Shown: positions 9,248 through 17,505 of the stretch, piece after piece
Position numbering within the stretch: position 1 is the first letter of the stretch
Layout of the letters: each line of letters opens with the position of its first letter
NCBI RefSeq assembly: GCF_027620315.1
Contig: NZ_JAPNNL010000010.1
Span: forward strand, 16,002 to 80,001
Source: Nonomuraea corallina
GTDB lineage: Bacteria; Actinomycetota; Actinomycetes; Streptosporangiales; Streptosporangiaceae
Reading direction: 5' to 3'
Length of the DNA: 64,000 nucleotides
Translations under genes and position numbers: made by a program
The notes under the pieces: model-generated
The model's input: the letters and a program-made list of their open reading frames with translations, nothing else
Told to the model about the DNA's origin: nothing
Databases searched by the model: none

Positions 9248-9281
9248 GTGTCTGACAGACGACAGGGGATCTGTCAGACAC
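9248..9281. terminator. Bidirectional hairpin terminator
   Basis: Perfect 12-bp stem GTGTCTGACAGA (9248-9259) / TCTGTCAGACAC (9270-9281) with a 10-nt loop, between two convergent genes. There is no T-tract, which is usual for actinomycete terminators. Confidence 0.75.
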
Positions 9282-9298
9282 CGCCGGACGCCGCGGGG

Positions 9299-10600
9299 TC
9301 AGGCGTGCGCCACGGCGGGGCGCTTGAACCCGAAGTGCTCGCGGAGCGTGCTGCCCTCGTACTCGGTGCGGAACAGGCCGCGGCGCCGCAGCTCCGGCAC
9401 GACGTGATCGACGAAATCCGTCAGGCCGCCGGGCAGGGTCGGGGGCATGACGTTGAAGCCGTCGGCGGCGCCCTTGGTGAACCACTCCTCGATCTCGTCG
9501 GCGATCTGCTCCGGGGTGCCCGCCACCACGCGGTGTCCCCGGTTGCCGGCCAGGCGGCCGATCAGCTGCCGCATGGTCAGGTTCTCCCGCCTGGCCATGG
9601 CCATGACGACGCCGGCCCGGCTGCGCTGGCCCTCGTTCACTCCCGGGATCTCGGGCAGCTGCTCGTCGAGGGGGTGGTCCGTGAGGTCGACGCCGAGGAC
9701 CTCGGACAGCGCGCCGACAGCCGACTCGGGGACGACGAGCGCGCCGAGCTCCTCCCGCAGCCGCGTCGCCTCGGCCTCGGTGGAGCCGATGATGGGCGAC
9801 AGGCCCGGCAGGATGACCACGTCGTCGTGGTCCCGGCCGTACTTCGCCAGCCGGCCCTTGAAGTCGGCGTAGAACGCGAGGGCCGAGTAGATGACCGGCT
9901 GGGCGGTGAAGACCGCTTCGGCGTAGCGGGCGGCGAACTCCTTGCCGTCCTCGGAGGAGCCCGCCTGGACCAGCACCGGCCGGCCCTGCGGGGGGCGGGG
10001 GATGTTCAGCGGGCCGTGGACCCTGAACAGGTCGCCCTCGTGGTCGACCGCGTGGACCTTGTCCTTGTCGACGTAGACGCCCTGGTCCTGGTCGGCGACG
10101 ATGGCGTCGTCCGCCCAGCTGTCCCAGAGCTTGGTCACCACGTCGACGAACTCGTTCGCCCGGACATACCGGTCGGCGTGGGCGGGCAGGCCCCCGCCGA
10201 AGTTGCGCGCCTCCGACTCGAAGGCCGAGGTGACCATGTTCCAACCGGCGCGGCCACGGCTGATGTGGTCCAGCGACGCGAACTTGCGCGCCACGTTGAA
10301 CGGTTCGTTGTAGGTGGTGGACACGGTCCCGATCAGGCCCACGTGCTCGGTCACCGCCGCCATCGCCGACAGCATCGTCACCGGCTCCAGCCCGCCCAGG
10401 GTGTGGTACTTGATGTCCCCCCAGAAGGACAGGGAGTCGGCCAGGAACACCGAGTCGAGCTTGCCCCGCTCGGCGATCTGGGCCAGCTCCTGGTAGTGCC
10501 GGATGTCGGTGACCCGGGAGGGGTCCGTGCCCGAGGTGCGCCAGGCGGCCTCGTGGTGGCCGACGCCCATGAGGAAGGCGTTCAGATGGAGCTTTCTCAT
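9299..10600 (-). CDS. LLM-class FMN-dependent monooxygenase (NtaA/SnaA/DszA type)
   Basis: 433-residue TIM-barrel bacterial luciferase-like monooxygenase. It has the family N terminus (KLHLNAFLMGVGHHEAAWR), the GLIGTVSTTYNEPFNVARKF segment and the GRAGWNMVTS motif that mark the NtaA/SnaA/SoxA subgroup. These enzymes use FMNH2 from a separate flavin reductase to oxidise chelates, sulfur heterocycles or sulfones; the exact substrate cannot be read from sequence. ATG 10600 is chosen over TTG 10612 because GGAGG sits 5 bases upstream. Its upstream operator pair matches those of the flavin reductase, importer and RCCR-like genes. Confidence 0.9.
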   Translation of the reverse strand: MRKLHLNAFLMGVGHHEAAWRTSGTDPSRVTDIRHYQELAQIAERGKLDSVFLADSLSFWGDIKYHTLGGLEPVTMLSAMAAVTEHVGLIGTVSTTYNEPFNVARKFASLDHISRGRAGWNMVTSAFESEARNFGGGLPAHADRYVRANEFVDVVTKLWDSWADDAIVADQDQGVYVDKDKVHAVDHEGDLFRVHGPLNIPRPPQGRPVLVQAGSSEDGKEFAARYAEAVFTAQPVIYSALAFYADFKGRLAKYGRDHDDVVILPGLSPIIGSTEAEATRLREELGALVVPESAVGALSEVLGVDLTDHPLDEQLPEIPGVNEGQRSRAGVVMAMARRENLTMRQLIGRLAGNRGHRVVAGTPEQIADEIEEWFTKGAADGFNVMPPTLPGGLTDFVDHVVPELRRRGLFRTEYEGSTLREHFGFKRPAVAHA

Positions 10601-10621
10601 CTCATCCTCCAACCACAGAGT

Positions 10622-10658
10622 GTTTCCTATGAGGAAACACGGTTTTGCCTATGGAGAC
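10622..10658 (-). promoter_or_regulatory. Two 17-bp operators upstream of the LLM monooxygenase
   Basis: GTTTCCTATGAGGAAAC (10622-10638) is a perfect dyad with 6-bp arms; flanking bases extend the arms to 8 bp. GTTTTGCCTATGGAGAC (10642-10658) starts exactly 20 bp away. On the minus strand a possible -10 (TAGTCT) overlaps the distal site; the -35 is weak. Confidence 0.65.
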
Positions 10659-10714
10659 TAGCAGCTAGAGGATCATGAGGTCGATGACGGAACGCGGCCC
10701 GATCCGCTGGACAT

Positions 10715-10768
10715 TTGGCATGCTCCCGCGAGATCCTAAAGTGGAAACGTTGTTTCTCTAGGCGTAAC
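10715..10768 (+). promoter_or_regulatory. RCCR-like gene promoter with two 17-bp operators
   Basis: TTGGCA (10715-10720), a 16-bp spacer and TAAAGT (10737-10742) form the likely promoter. GATCCTAAAGTGGAAAC (10732-10748) covers the -10 and GTTTCTCTAGGCGTAAC (10752-10768) starts 20 bp on. The second site of each pair is the less conserved in some promoters; here it is the first. Confidence 0.65.
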
Positions 10769-10830
10769 GCCCAGTCGGTGCCGAGTCGGAGTTCCACGCC
10801 TGGGAACCGCTGTCGAACAGGAGTCACGTC

Positions 10831-11649
10831 GTGAACGAAACGCTCCAGAACGTGGAAGAGATGGTCGGCCAGTCGCCGGTCGTCGACGTCACCGAGGGCT
10901 TCGAGCAGTGGCAGGATCTGCTCGGTGAGCTGACAGCCAAGATCGAGGCCCGGTTCGAGCTGACCCGCGACCCGTCCACCGAATCCCTCGAGTCGTACGG
11001 CACCTATCCCGAGGGCGCGGGCGGCAGGCTCGCCGGCTTCAGCGGCCCGGAGATCGACTGGATGGTCCACTCCTGGATCGGCAACCCGAAGGCGAGCTTC
11101 GTCAACCTGCACCTGACGGTCTGGCTCGGCCCGCACGTCCGGGTCCCGCACCTCGGCATCGCGCTGCTGCTCTGGCCCGAAGGCTGGTTCTACGTCGACG
11201 CCATCCCGCGCGGCGACCTCGTCGGCGACACGGACTACTACGACCGCTACTACACCCCCAACGAGGCGGACTGGCTGGAGCACCGGCGCGAGCACGAGGA
11301 CTTCGTCTGGTTCACCAGCCCCACCGCGTTCATCCGGGCCAGCCTCTCCCCGACGGCGTACTGCTACTCCTTCCCCGCCACCCAGGCCAACATCGAGGTC
11401 GTGCGCGACGTGCTGCACCGGCGGGTCGACCAGTGGCTGCGGTGGGTGGACGAGGCCGAGCCCGTACCGGTCGAGGAGCGGGCCGCGCTGGCCGAGCGCG
11501 ACCTGGCCATCCGCAGGAACATCGCCGAACGCGACCCGGCGAACGTCATGGGCGTCAAGCTGTTCGGCCAGGAGACCACCGACCTGCTGGTGCGCTCCCT
11601 ATGGGGCGGCGACCGCGAGCTGCCCAGGCCCATGGGACCGGGCGCGTGA
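10831..11649 (+). CDS. Red chlorophyll catabolite reductase (RCCR)-like protein
   Basis: 272 residues, soluble, no signal peptide. Compared by eye and from memory with Arabidopsis RCCR (ACD2), similarity runs in order through DWMVHSWIGNPKASFVNLHL, VPHLGIALL, VDAIPRGDLVGDTDYYDRYY, TSPTAFIRASLSPTA and IRRNIAERD...KLFGQETTDLLVRSL. The plant enzyme reduces a linear tetrapyrrole with ferredoxin. Of the two RCCR acidic residues I recall as functional (Glu154, Asp291), the first aligns with Ala111 and the second plausibly with Asp235, so plant-like chemistry is not assured. GTG 10831 has AGGAG 7 bases upstream. Monocistronic, sharing its operator type with the LLM, flavin reductase and importer genes. 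Confidence 0.75.
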   Translation: MNETLQNVEEMVGQSPVVDVTEGFEQWQDLLGELTAKIEARFELTRDPSTESLESYGTYPEGAGGRLAGFSGPEIDWMVHSWIGNPKASFVNLHLTVWLGPHVRVPHLGIALLLWPEGWFYVDAIPRGDLVGDTDYYDRYYTPNEADWLEHRREHEDFVWFTSPTAFIRASLSPTAYCYSFPATQANIEVVRDVLHRRVDQWLRWVDEAEPVPVEERAALAERDLAIRRNIAERDPANVMGVKLFGQETTDLLVRSLWGGDRELPRPMGPGA

Positions 11650-11739
11650 CCAGCCGCGGCTCCTGACCGGGCGGACCGCGTGGGCGGCCGACCACCGCAC
11701 GCTCGGGTTCGGGGTCGAACAGGAGGCCGCGCCTGGCCC

Positions 11740-12582
11740 TCAGTCTCGGAGGTGGATCGGCGACTCGGCCGCGAAGAACTCGGCGATCGTCCTGGCGAGC
11801 GCCTCGGGATGGGTGAGCGGGGATGCGTGCCCGGCGCCGGGCAGCTCGCGTACCCGCGCGCGGGGGACGTGGCCGGCCACGTGCCGCGCGCCGGCGCGGT
11901 AGAAGGGCATGGTCGCGGATCCGTGCACCACCAGCACGGGTGCGGAGATCGCGCCGAGCACGGCCGGGCCCTCCGCGGTGGGGCCTCGGTACGCCCCCAC
12001 CTGCCGGAGCATGGTGAGCAGGTGGGGGACATAGCGGCTCGCCGCCTCGAAGTAGCCGGCGTCCTCGGCCACGGCCATCTCCCCGGCGGTGAAGGGCCCA
12101 CCGGCGAACGCGCGGACCGCCGCCCCCAGGTCGCCCGCGGCGGCCAGCTCTCCCATCCTGGCGACGGCCTCGCCGATGACCGCCTGCTCCCTCTCGTCCA
12201 TCAGGCCCCGCATCGGCGGCTCCACGGCGACCACCGCGTCCACCGCGCCGGATCGCGCCGCCGCGACGAGCGCCAGGTTGGCGCCGGCGGACCAGCCCAC
12301 CAGTCCGGCCGGCCCTTCGATGCCGCCGAGGTAGGCGAGGACGTCGTCGACCTGCCGGCCCGGGCCGAGGTCGGGGTGGTCTCCGCTGAGGCCGCGGCCG
12401 CGCATGCTCGGCAGATGGCAGGTGAACCGGCCCGTGAGGTGCTCCAGCAGCCGGTTCCAGTCGAGGTCGCCGTCACCGATGCCGCCGTGCAGGAACACCA
12501 GGGGCCGCCCCCGGCCGTGCACGGTGGCGCCGATGGTGACGCCGTCGGGGCTGGTGACGTAGTGCGTGCCCGGTTTCTTCAT
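11740..12582 (-). CDS. Alpha/beta hydrolase
   Basis: 280 residues. Nucleophile elbow GWSAG with Ser98, oxyanion-hole HGG at 33-35, and a C-terminal GAGHASPLTHPEAL carrying the catalytic His. No signal peptide, so cytosolic. Substrate unknown; small esterase, lactonase or C-C hydrolase roles are all possible. It lies directly downstream of a TetR gene on the same strand, and two strong palindromes in the 72-bp gap point to repression of this gene by that TetR protein. Confidence 0.85.
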   Translation of the reverse strand: MKKPGTHYVTSPDGVTIGATVHGRGRPLVFLHGGIGDGDLDWNRLLEHLTGRFTCHLPSMRGRGLSGDHPDLGPGRQVDDVLAYLGGIEGPAGLVGWSAGANLALVAAARSGAVDAVVAVEPPMRGLMDEREQAVIGEAVARMGELAAAGDLGAAVRAFAGGPFTAGEMAVAEDAGYFEAASRYVPHLLTMLRQVGAYRGPTAEGPAVLGAISAPVLVVHGSATMPFYRAGARHVAGHVPRARVRELPGAGHASPLTHPEALARTIAEFFAAESPIHLRD

Positions 12583-12599
12583 GGCAGACCCCAGAGGGG

Positions 12600-12613
12600 G
12601 TAAACAGGTTTAC
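12600..12613. promoter_or_regulatory. Palindromic operator (hydrolase-proximal)
   Basis: GTAAACAGGTTTAC is a perfect 14-bp palindrome, 17 bases upstream of the hydrolase ATG. It contains GTAAAC half-sites related to the second palindrome 30 bp further upstream. Confidence 0.6.
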
Positions 12614-12642
12614 ATCGGCACGGTAGCGTCTCACCGGCGAGT

Positions 12643-12660
12643 AAGTAAATACGTTTACTT
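12643..12660. promoter_or_regulatory. Palindromic operator (at the tetR 3' end)
   Basis: AAGTAAATACGTTTACTT is a perfect 18-bp palindrome overlapping the stop codon of the TetR gene. Both palindromes share the core GTAAA/TTTAC, which is expected of TetR-type operators. Confidence 0.6.
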
Positions 12661-13296
12661 GGCGTCTTCCCCGGCGCTGCCGTACAGCAGGGCCCGCACA
12701 CCCTGACGGACGTACTCGATCACCTGCTCGGGCGGCGCGGTGGCCAGCCGTCCCTGCGGTGATGCCCACCGCAACACCCTGATCCCGGCGAGAAACGCGG
12801 CGGCCAGCTCCGCGCGCAGCCGCGGGTCGTCACCGGCCGCGACCGTGGCGAACGGCCCGACGACGGTGTTCTCTGCGTAGTCCCGCACCTTCTGAGGCAG
12901 CCCCTCCTCCTCGGAGTCCTTCCCGATGAGCCGCCAGACCGTGAGCAGGTCGTCCAGGCCGGGCGAGTCCCGCGCGCCGGACACCAGCAGCTCGGCCATC
13001 CGGGCGGGCAGCTCCTCGGCCGGCACGTCCAGCCGCCCGAACATCCCCGAGTCCGCGGCCGCCGCCGCGTACAGCCCCGCCTTCGACCCGAAGTACCGGT
13101 ACACCAGGGCGACGTTGACACCGGCCTCCCCGGCGAGGTCCCGGACGCTGACATCCTCGAACCGCTCACGGGCGAACCGCCGGCGGGCCACCTCCAGCAG
13201 CGCCTGCCGCGTCGCCTCGGCGTCCCGGCGCCGCCGCGGCGACGCCGCCGTGCCCCTGGAGCTCGATTCCTCCGCCGCCATCACCGTCACCACCAT
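12655..13296 (-). CDS. TetR-family transcriptional regulator
   Basis: 213 residues. TetR_N helix-turn-helix at about 24-70 (ATRQALLEVARRRFARERFE, VSVRDLAGEAGVNVALVYRYFGSKAGLY). The C-terminal ligand-binding region resembles the TetR_C type with DDPRLRAELAAAFLAGIRVLR. ATG 13296 follows GTTGAC-like sequence closely and the message may be leaderless; ATG 13281 is an alternative. Same strand as and immediately upstream of the alpha/beta hydrolase, with two palindromes between them; likely a local repressor. Confidence 0.87.
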   Translation of the reverse strand: MVVTVMAAEESSSRGTAASPRRRRDAEATRQALLEVARRRFARERFEDVSVRDLAGEAGVNVALVYRYFGSKAGLYAAAAADSGMFGRLDVPAEELPARMAELLVSGARDSPGLDDLLTVWRLIGKDSEEEGLPQKVRDYAENTVVGPFATVAAGDDPRLRAELAAAFLAGIRVLRWASPQGRLATAPPEQVIEYVRQGVRALLYGSAGEDAK

Positions 13297-13811
13297 GACT
13301 CGACGTCAACGGGGGCAACGCTAGCCGACGTCCACCTTTCTCTCCGGCCAGGGCTTGCGCTTACCTTACGAAAAGGCTCCATCGCCGATTTACCCCGAGA
13401 AAAAGGAACCGCGCCCACGGCGTCATCGTTGATCGGTTGAGCGGCACTCATCCGGGATCGATGACCGACCATGGATGGCACAGGCCGTCTGGCAGCGACT
13501 TCGGACGAAGGGCGACGCCCCTCCGGTGGAGCCGGGCGAAGACGCCTGATCGTGCGTACTTACCGCTCGCCAAGTCGAGCGTAGAGAGACGCCGTAGCAC
13601 CCGTCAAGGCGTTGGACATTCCACTTAGCGAGCGCTCACTCTTGACGGGCGGACCGGTCCAGATTAGCGTCTCAGCACCTCATCGCCGCGGAAGGCCGGC
13701 CGCTCATGACCGGCCGAACGCGGCCGCATCCGGACGCCATCGCCGGGCCGGGCTGCTGCCCCGCAACCCCACCAGACCTGTACGACAGAACCACAAGGCG
13801 GTCTCTCCCCG
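13297..13811. other. 515-bp intergenic region with one operator-like site
   Basis: No supported gene. The only structure I see is TTAGCGAGCGCTCACT (13625-13640), with an 8-bp palindromic core GAGCGCTC, followed by TTGACG. It resembles TAGCGATCGCTA at 22984 and may be a TetR-type site in front of the hydrolase gene at 13812. Confidence 0.5.
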
Positions 13812-14936
13812 ATGATCAGCAAGACCTTCGTCAGCAGTGAATCCCCCGGCGCGCGACGGGCCGGGGCGGGCGGCATGCCGTGCCAGGGCGTCTACTACGC
13901 GCCCGAAGCCGTACGACCGCGCATCGCGATGATCGCCACGCACTTCCAGATCGACTTCTCCGAGCACTACCTGGCCGAGCACATGGCCGAGCGGGGCATC
14001 GGATTCCTGGGCTGGAACACGCGCTACCGCGGCTACGAGTCGGAGTTCGTCCTCGACCGGGCCCTGGTGGACCTGGGCGTCGGCGTGCGCTGGCTCAAGG
14101 AGGAGGCCGGGGTCGAGCACGTGGTCCTGCTCGGCAACTCCGGGGGCGGGTCGCTCATGGCGGCCTACCACGCGCAGGCGGTCGAGCCGTCCGTGCGCCC
14201 GGGGATCGGCCTGCCGCCGGCGCCCGGCGTGGACGAGCTGATCCCCGGCGACGCGTACGTGTCCCTCGCCGCGCACCTCGGCCGGCCGGAGGTGATCACC
14301 GCGTGGATGGACCCGGCCGTCGTCGACGAGCACGACCCGACGCTGACCGACCCGGAGCTCGACCTGTTCAACCCGGACAACGGCCCCCCGTTCTCGCCGG
14401 AGTTCCTGGCCCGCTACCGCGCCGCGCAGGTCGCGCGCAACCACCGGATCACCGCCTGGGCCAAGGCCGAACTGGCCAGGATCCAGGCGCTGGGCTTCCA
14501 GGACCGGCCGTTCAGCGTGCAGCGGGTGTGGGCCGACCCGCGCATGGTCGACTCGTCCCTGGACCCGTCCAACCGCCCGGACAACGCCTGCTACCGGGGC
14601 GATCCGGCCGTCGCGAACCGCTCGGGCCGGGGCCTGGGCCACGAGACGTCGCTGCGCAACTGGCTGGGCATGTGGAGCCTGAGCGAGTCGCAGTGCCGGG
14701 CCGAGGAGCATCTGGCCAAGGTGAAGGTGCCCGCGATCGTCATCAACCCGGACGCGGACGCGGGGGTGTACCCGAGCGACGCCGACGGGCTGTACGCCGC
14801 CATCGCGAGCGACGACAAGCAGCGGCTCGACCTGCCCGGCGACCACTACTTCGAGAACCCGCCGGGAGCCCGCGCACGGGTCGCCGACGTCATCACCCGG
14901 TGGATCGCCGAACGGTTCCCCGTCTCCTGGCCGTGA
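13812..14936 (+). CDS. Alpha/beta hydrolase
   Basis: 374 residues, no signal peptide. The nucleophile elbow is GNSGGGS (108-114, Ser110) and the likely catalytic His is in LPGDHYFENP near 352. The N-terminal 40 residues precede the first core strand (RIAMIATHFQIDFSEHYLAE). It sits at the edge of the aromatic-acid cluster and converges on the acyl-CoA ligase gene with a hairpin between. In Rhodococcus phthalate loci a hydrolase (PatE) opens monoalkyl phthalates; a similar role is possible by context only. Regulation may involve the TetR-like site at 13625. Confidence 0.75.
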   Translation: MISKTFVSSESPGARRAGAGGMPCQGVYYAPEAVRPRIAMIATHFQIDFSEHYLAEHMAERGIGFLGWNTRYRGYESEFVLDRALVDLGVGVRWLKEEAGVEHVVLLGNSGGGSLMAAYHAQAVEPSVRPGIGLPPAPGVDELIPGDAYVSLAAHLGRPEVITAWMDPAVVDEHDPTLTDPELDLFNPDNGPPFSPEFLARYRAAQVARNHRITAWAKAELARIQALGFQDRPFSVQRVWADPRMVDSSLDPSNRPDNACYRGDPAVANRSGRGLGHETSLRNWLGMWSLSESQCRAEEHLAKVKVPAIVINPDADAGVYPSDADGLYAAIASDDKQRLDLPGDHYFENPPGARARVADVITRWIAERFPVSWP

Positions 14937-14965
14937 CCGGTCGGGCCGCCTTCCCGTGACGGCGG

Positions 14966-15001
14966 CCGGGGAGCCCGTCCAGGATCGGAGGGGCTCCCCG
15001 G
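14966..15001. terminator. Bidirectional hairpin terminator
   Basis: Perfect 11-bp stem CCGGGGAGCCC (14966-14976) / GGGCTCCCCGG (14991-15001), 14-nt loop, between the convergent hydrolase and acyl-CoA ligase genes. Confidence 0.7.
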
Positions 15002-15011
15002 CGCGGCCCGG

Positions 15012-16658
15012 TCACGGCCGCCGGACGTCCAGCTTCCCCTCCGCGTAGATCGCCCGCATGCGCTTCTTGTCGTACTTGCCGACGCTGGTCAGCGGCAGCT
15101 CGTCGAGCAGCACCCAGCGCTCGGGGACCCACCACTTGGGCACCGTGCCGATCAGCGCCTCGCGCAGGTCCGCGAGGGTCGTCCGGGCGCCGTCCCGCAT
15201 CACGACCAGGACGCAGGGGCGTTCGTCCCAGCGGTCGTCGGGCACGCCGATCACCGCCGCCTGGAGGACGTCGGGATGCCGGGCGACCGCGAGCTCCAGC
15301 TCGTTGGAGGAGATCCATTCGCCGCCGGACTTGATGACGTCCTTGGCCCGGTCGGTGAGGGTCACGTACCCGAGCGGGTCGAGCGTGCCGACGTCCCCGG
15401 TGCGCAGCCAGCCGTCGCGGAACTTGTCGCCGGCGTCGGCGCGGTGGTAGGAGTCGGCGATCCAGGGGCCGCGCAGCTCGAACTCGCCGACGGCGCGGCC
15501 GTCGGCGGGCAGCGGTTCGCCGGTGTCGGGCTGGACGAGGCGGATCTCGACGCCGGCCAGGACCCGGCCCTGGTTGTCGGCGCGGCGATCGGGGTCGGCG
15601 TCCTCCTCGGCCCGCGGCGGGCGGTTGAGCGTGACCAGCGGCGAGGTCTCGGTCATGCCCCAGCCCTGCAGCGCCTCCACGCCGTAACGCTCTTTGAGCC
15701 CGGTGCGCAGCGTCCTCGGGATGGGCGCGCCGCCGAGGACGACGCGGTCGAGCGTCCCCAGGTCACGCGAGGGGTCGGCGTCGAGGTGGTTGAGGATCTC
15801 GTTCCACACGGTGGGCACGCCGTTGGAGAACGTCGGCCGGTGCCGCCCGATCGCCTCGACCACCGTCGCGGGGTCCACCCAGCGGTTGCACAGGAGCAGG
15901 TCGCCTCCGGCCCAGAAGGTCGCGTACGGGTAGCCCCACGCGTTGGCGTGGAACATCGGCGTGATGATGTAGCCGTGGTCCCGGGAGCTCAGCGCGACGG
16001 CGTTGGCCGTGCACAGCGACATCGCGTGGATCCAGATCGACCGGTGGCTGTAGGCGACGCCCTTGGGATCGCCGGTGGTCCCGGTCGTGAAGCACAGAGT
16101 CGCGGGCGCCTTCTCGTGGACCTCCGGCCAGGCGTAGGCGGTGGGCTGCCCGGCGACGACCTCGTCGTAGCGCAGTGCCTCTCCCGGCCAGGCGTCCGGC
16201 TCGCCCTGCGCGTCCGCGCCGACCACGATGACCGTGCGCACCGTCGGGAGGCGGTCGGCGATCCCGGCCAGCAGGCCCAGGAACGAGGCGTCGGCGACGA
16301 TCACCTCGTCGGCGGCGTGGTTGATGGTGAACACCAGCTGTTCCGCCGACAGCCGCGGATTGATGGTGTGCAGCAGCGCGCCCATGGCCGGGACCGCGAA
16401 GTACGCCTCCAGGTGCTCGCGGGTGTTCCACATCAGCGAGCCGACGACGGAACCGGCCCGGACGCCCAGCGCGTGCAGGCCGTGCGCGAGAGCCGCGACC
16501 CGCCCGTCGAGATCGCCGTAGCGCAGTTCGGACGCGTCGTCGCCGACCGTCCGGACCGAACGCCCGGAATGCCACGTCGAGCCGTGGCGCAGGATGTGGG
16601 TGACGGTCAGGTCGCCGTCGCCGATGTTGCTCAGCGGGCTGATCTGTGGGCGGTTCAC
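15012..16658 (-). CDS. Long-chain acyl-CoA synthetase-like AMP-dependent ligase
   Basis: 548 residues, ANL superfamily. The P-loop TTGTTGDPKGV (about 190-200), the YGVEALQGWGMTETSP motif, the GWLRTGDVG hinge region and the C-terminal SVGKYDKKRMR with the catalytic Lys are intact. It activates a carboxylic acid to the acyl-CoA via an acyl-adenylate. Its GTG start overlaps the stop of the upstream class II aldolase gene (GTGA), so the two form an operon. In an aromatic-acid cluster it may activate a side-chain or ester-derived acid; the sequence subgroup resembles medium/long-chain ligases, so the substrate is open. Confidence 0.87.
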   Translation of the reverse strand: MNRPQISPLSNIGDGDLTVTHILRHGSTWHSGRSVRTVGDDASELRYGDLDGRVAALAHGLHALGVRAGSVVGSLMWNTREHLEAYFAVPAMGALLHTINPRLSAEQLVFTINHAADEVIVADASFLGLLAGIADRLPTVRTVIVVGADAQGEPDAWPGEALRYDEVVAGQPTAYAWPEVHEKAPATLCFTTGTTGDPKGVAYSHRSIWIHAMSLCTANAVALSSRDHGYIITPMFHANAWGYPYATFWAGGDLLLCNRWVDPATVVEAIGRHRPTFSNGVPTVWNEILNHLDADPSRDLGTLDRVVLGGAPIPRTLRTGLKERYGVEALQGWGMTETSPLVTLNRPPRAEEDADPDRRADNQGRVLAGVEIRLVQPDTGEPLPADGRAVGEFELRGPWIADSYHRADAGDKFRDGWLRTGDVGTLDPLGYVTLTDRAKDVIKSGGEWISSNELELAVARHPDVLQAAVIGVPDDRWDERPCVLVVMRDGARTTLADLREALIGTVPKWWVPERWVLLDELPLTSVGKYDKKRMRAIYAEGKLDVRRP

Positions 16659-17416
16659 GGCAGTTCTCCCTCGTGGAGTCGGGCGAGTTCGTGGCGCCAG
16701 GCCGCCCCCAGGTTGAGGCCGGAGCCGAGGTTCGGCAGCTCGGCCCGGTCCTCCTCGGGGATGGGCCGCGGGGTGCCGCCCGCGGCGGCGACGGAGAGCG
16801 AGATCGACGCGATGGCCTGGACCGACGCGGCGCGCAGCACGGCCTCGGCCACGGAGGCGCCGACGGTGGTCAGGCCGTGGCCGCGCATGACCACCGCGTG
16901 GCGCGGGCCGAGCGCGTCGGCGACCTCGTCGCCGAGGCCGGGCGTGTGGACCAGTACGGCCCGTGGATACACCGGGACGCCGTCGGCCGCCAGGGCGGCG
17001 CCGGGGATGTCGTAGGCGCCGACGACGGGAAGGATCGGCAGTCCCGCGAGGTCGGCGACGACGACGTCACGCGGGTGCGCGTGCACGACGCACGCGACGT
17101 CCGGCCGGCGTTCCAGGACCCGGGCGTGCAGAGGCAGCTCGAACGGCGGGGTGTAGCCGCCGTCGAGCTCGCCGTCGGCGCCGGGCCGGCCGGCCAGGTC
17201 GACGAGCCTGACGTCTTCGGCGGTCGTGTACGCCAGCCCGCGCTCGTGCGGGCCGCGGCACCGGATCAGCAGGCGTGAGGCGCCGACGCGCACGCTGATG
17301 TGGCCGAGTATGCCGGGAGCCAACCGCCGGGCGGCGAGGACCCGGCAGCCTTCGGCGATCTCCCGGCGCAGCGGGCCGAGTCCGGCCGGGTCCGGTTCGG
17401 GGGCCGGTTCGAACAC
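16655..17416 (-). CDS. Class II aldolase/adducin family protein, probable dihydroxyphthalate-type decarboxylase
   Basis: 253 residues. Metal ligands are visible as VVHAHPRD and MRGHGLTTVG, with the acidic residue typical of the fold in the preceding region. From family knowledge, 3,4-dihydroxyphthalate decarboxylase (PhtC/PadC) belongs to this family and occurs with Rieske phthalate dioxygenases, which fits the neighbours; fuculose-phosphate-type aldolases are the alternative. GTG 17416 is chosen because AAGGAG lies 8 bases upstream and the length becomes normal; the longer open frame to 17656 has no such support. Divergent from the importer, with operator-like sites on both sides of the gap. 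Confidence 0.75.
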   Translation of the reverse strand: MFEPAPEPDPAGLGPLRREIAEGCRVLAARRLAPGILGHISVRVGASRLLIRCRGPHERGLAYTTAEDVRLVDLAGRPGADGELDGGYTPPFELPLHARVLERRPDVACVVHAHPRDVVVADLAGLPILPVVGAYDIPGAALAADGVPVYPRAVLVHTPGLGDEVADALGPRHAVVMRGHGLTTVGASVAEAVLRAASVQAIASISLSVAAAGGTPRPIPEEDRAELPNLGSGLNLGAAWRHELARLHEGELP

Positions 17417-17505
17417 CTCGTGTTCTCCTTGGGATCGCGGGTGCCCCGCGGCCGGACCTTCCCGTCGCGACGGTTGACGAGGAGGGGCCCGCCGCCGGAC
17501 AATAC

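Noticed and set aside
15276..17015. 579-residue open frame opposite the acyl-CoA ligase and aldolase genes
   Set aside because: Shadow frame covering two well-supported genes.
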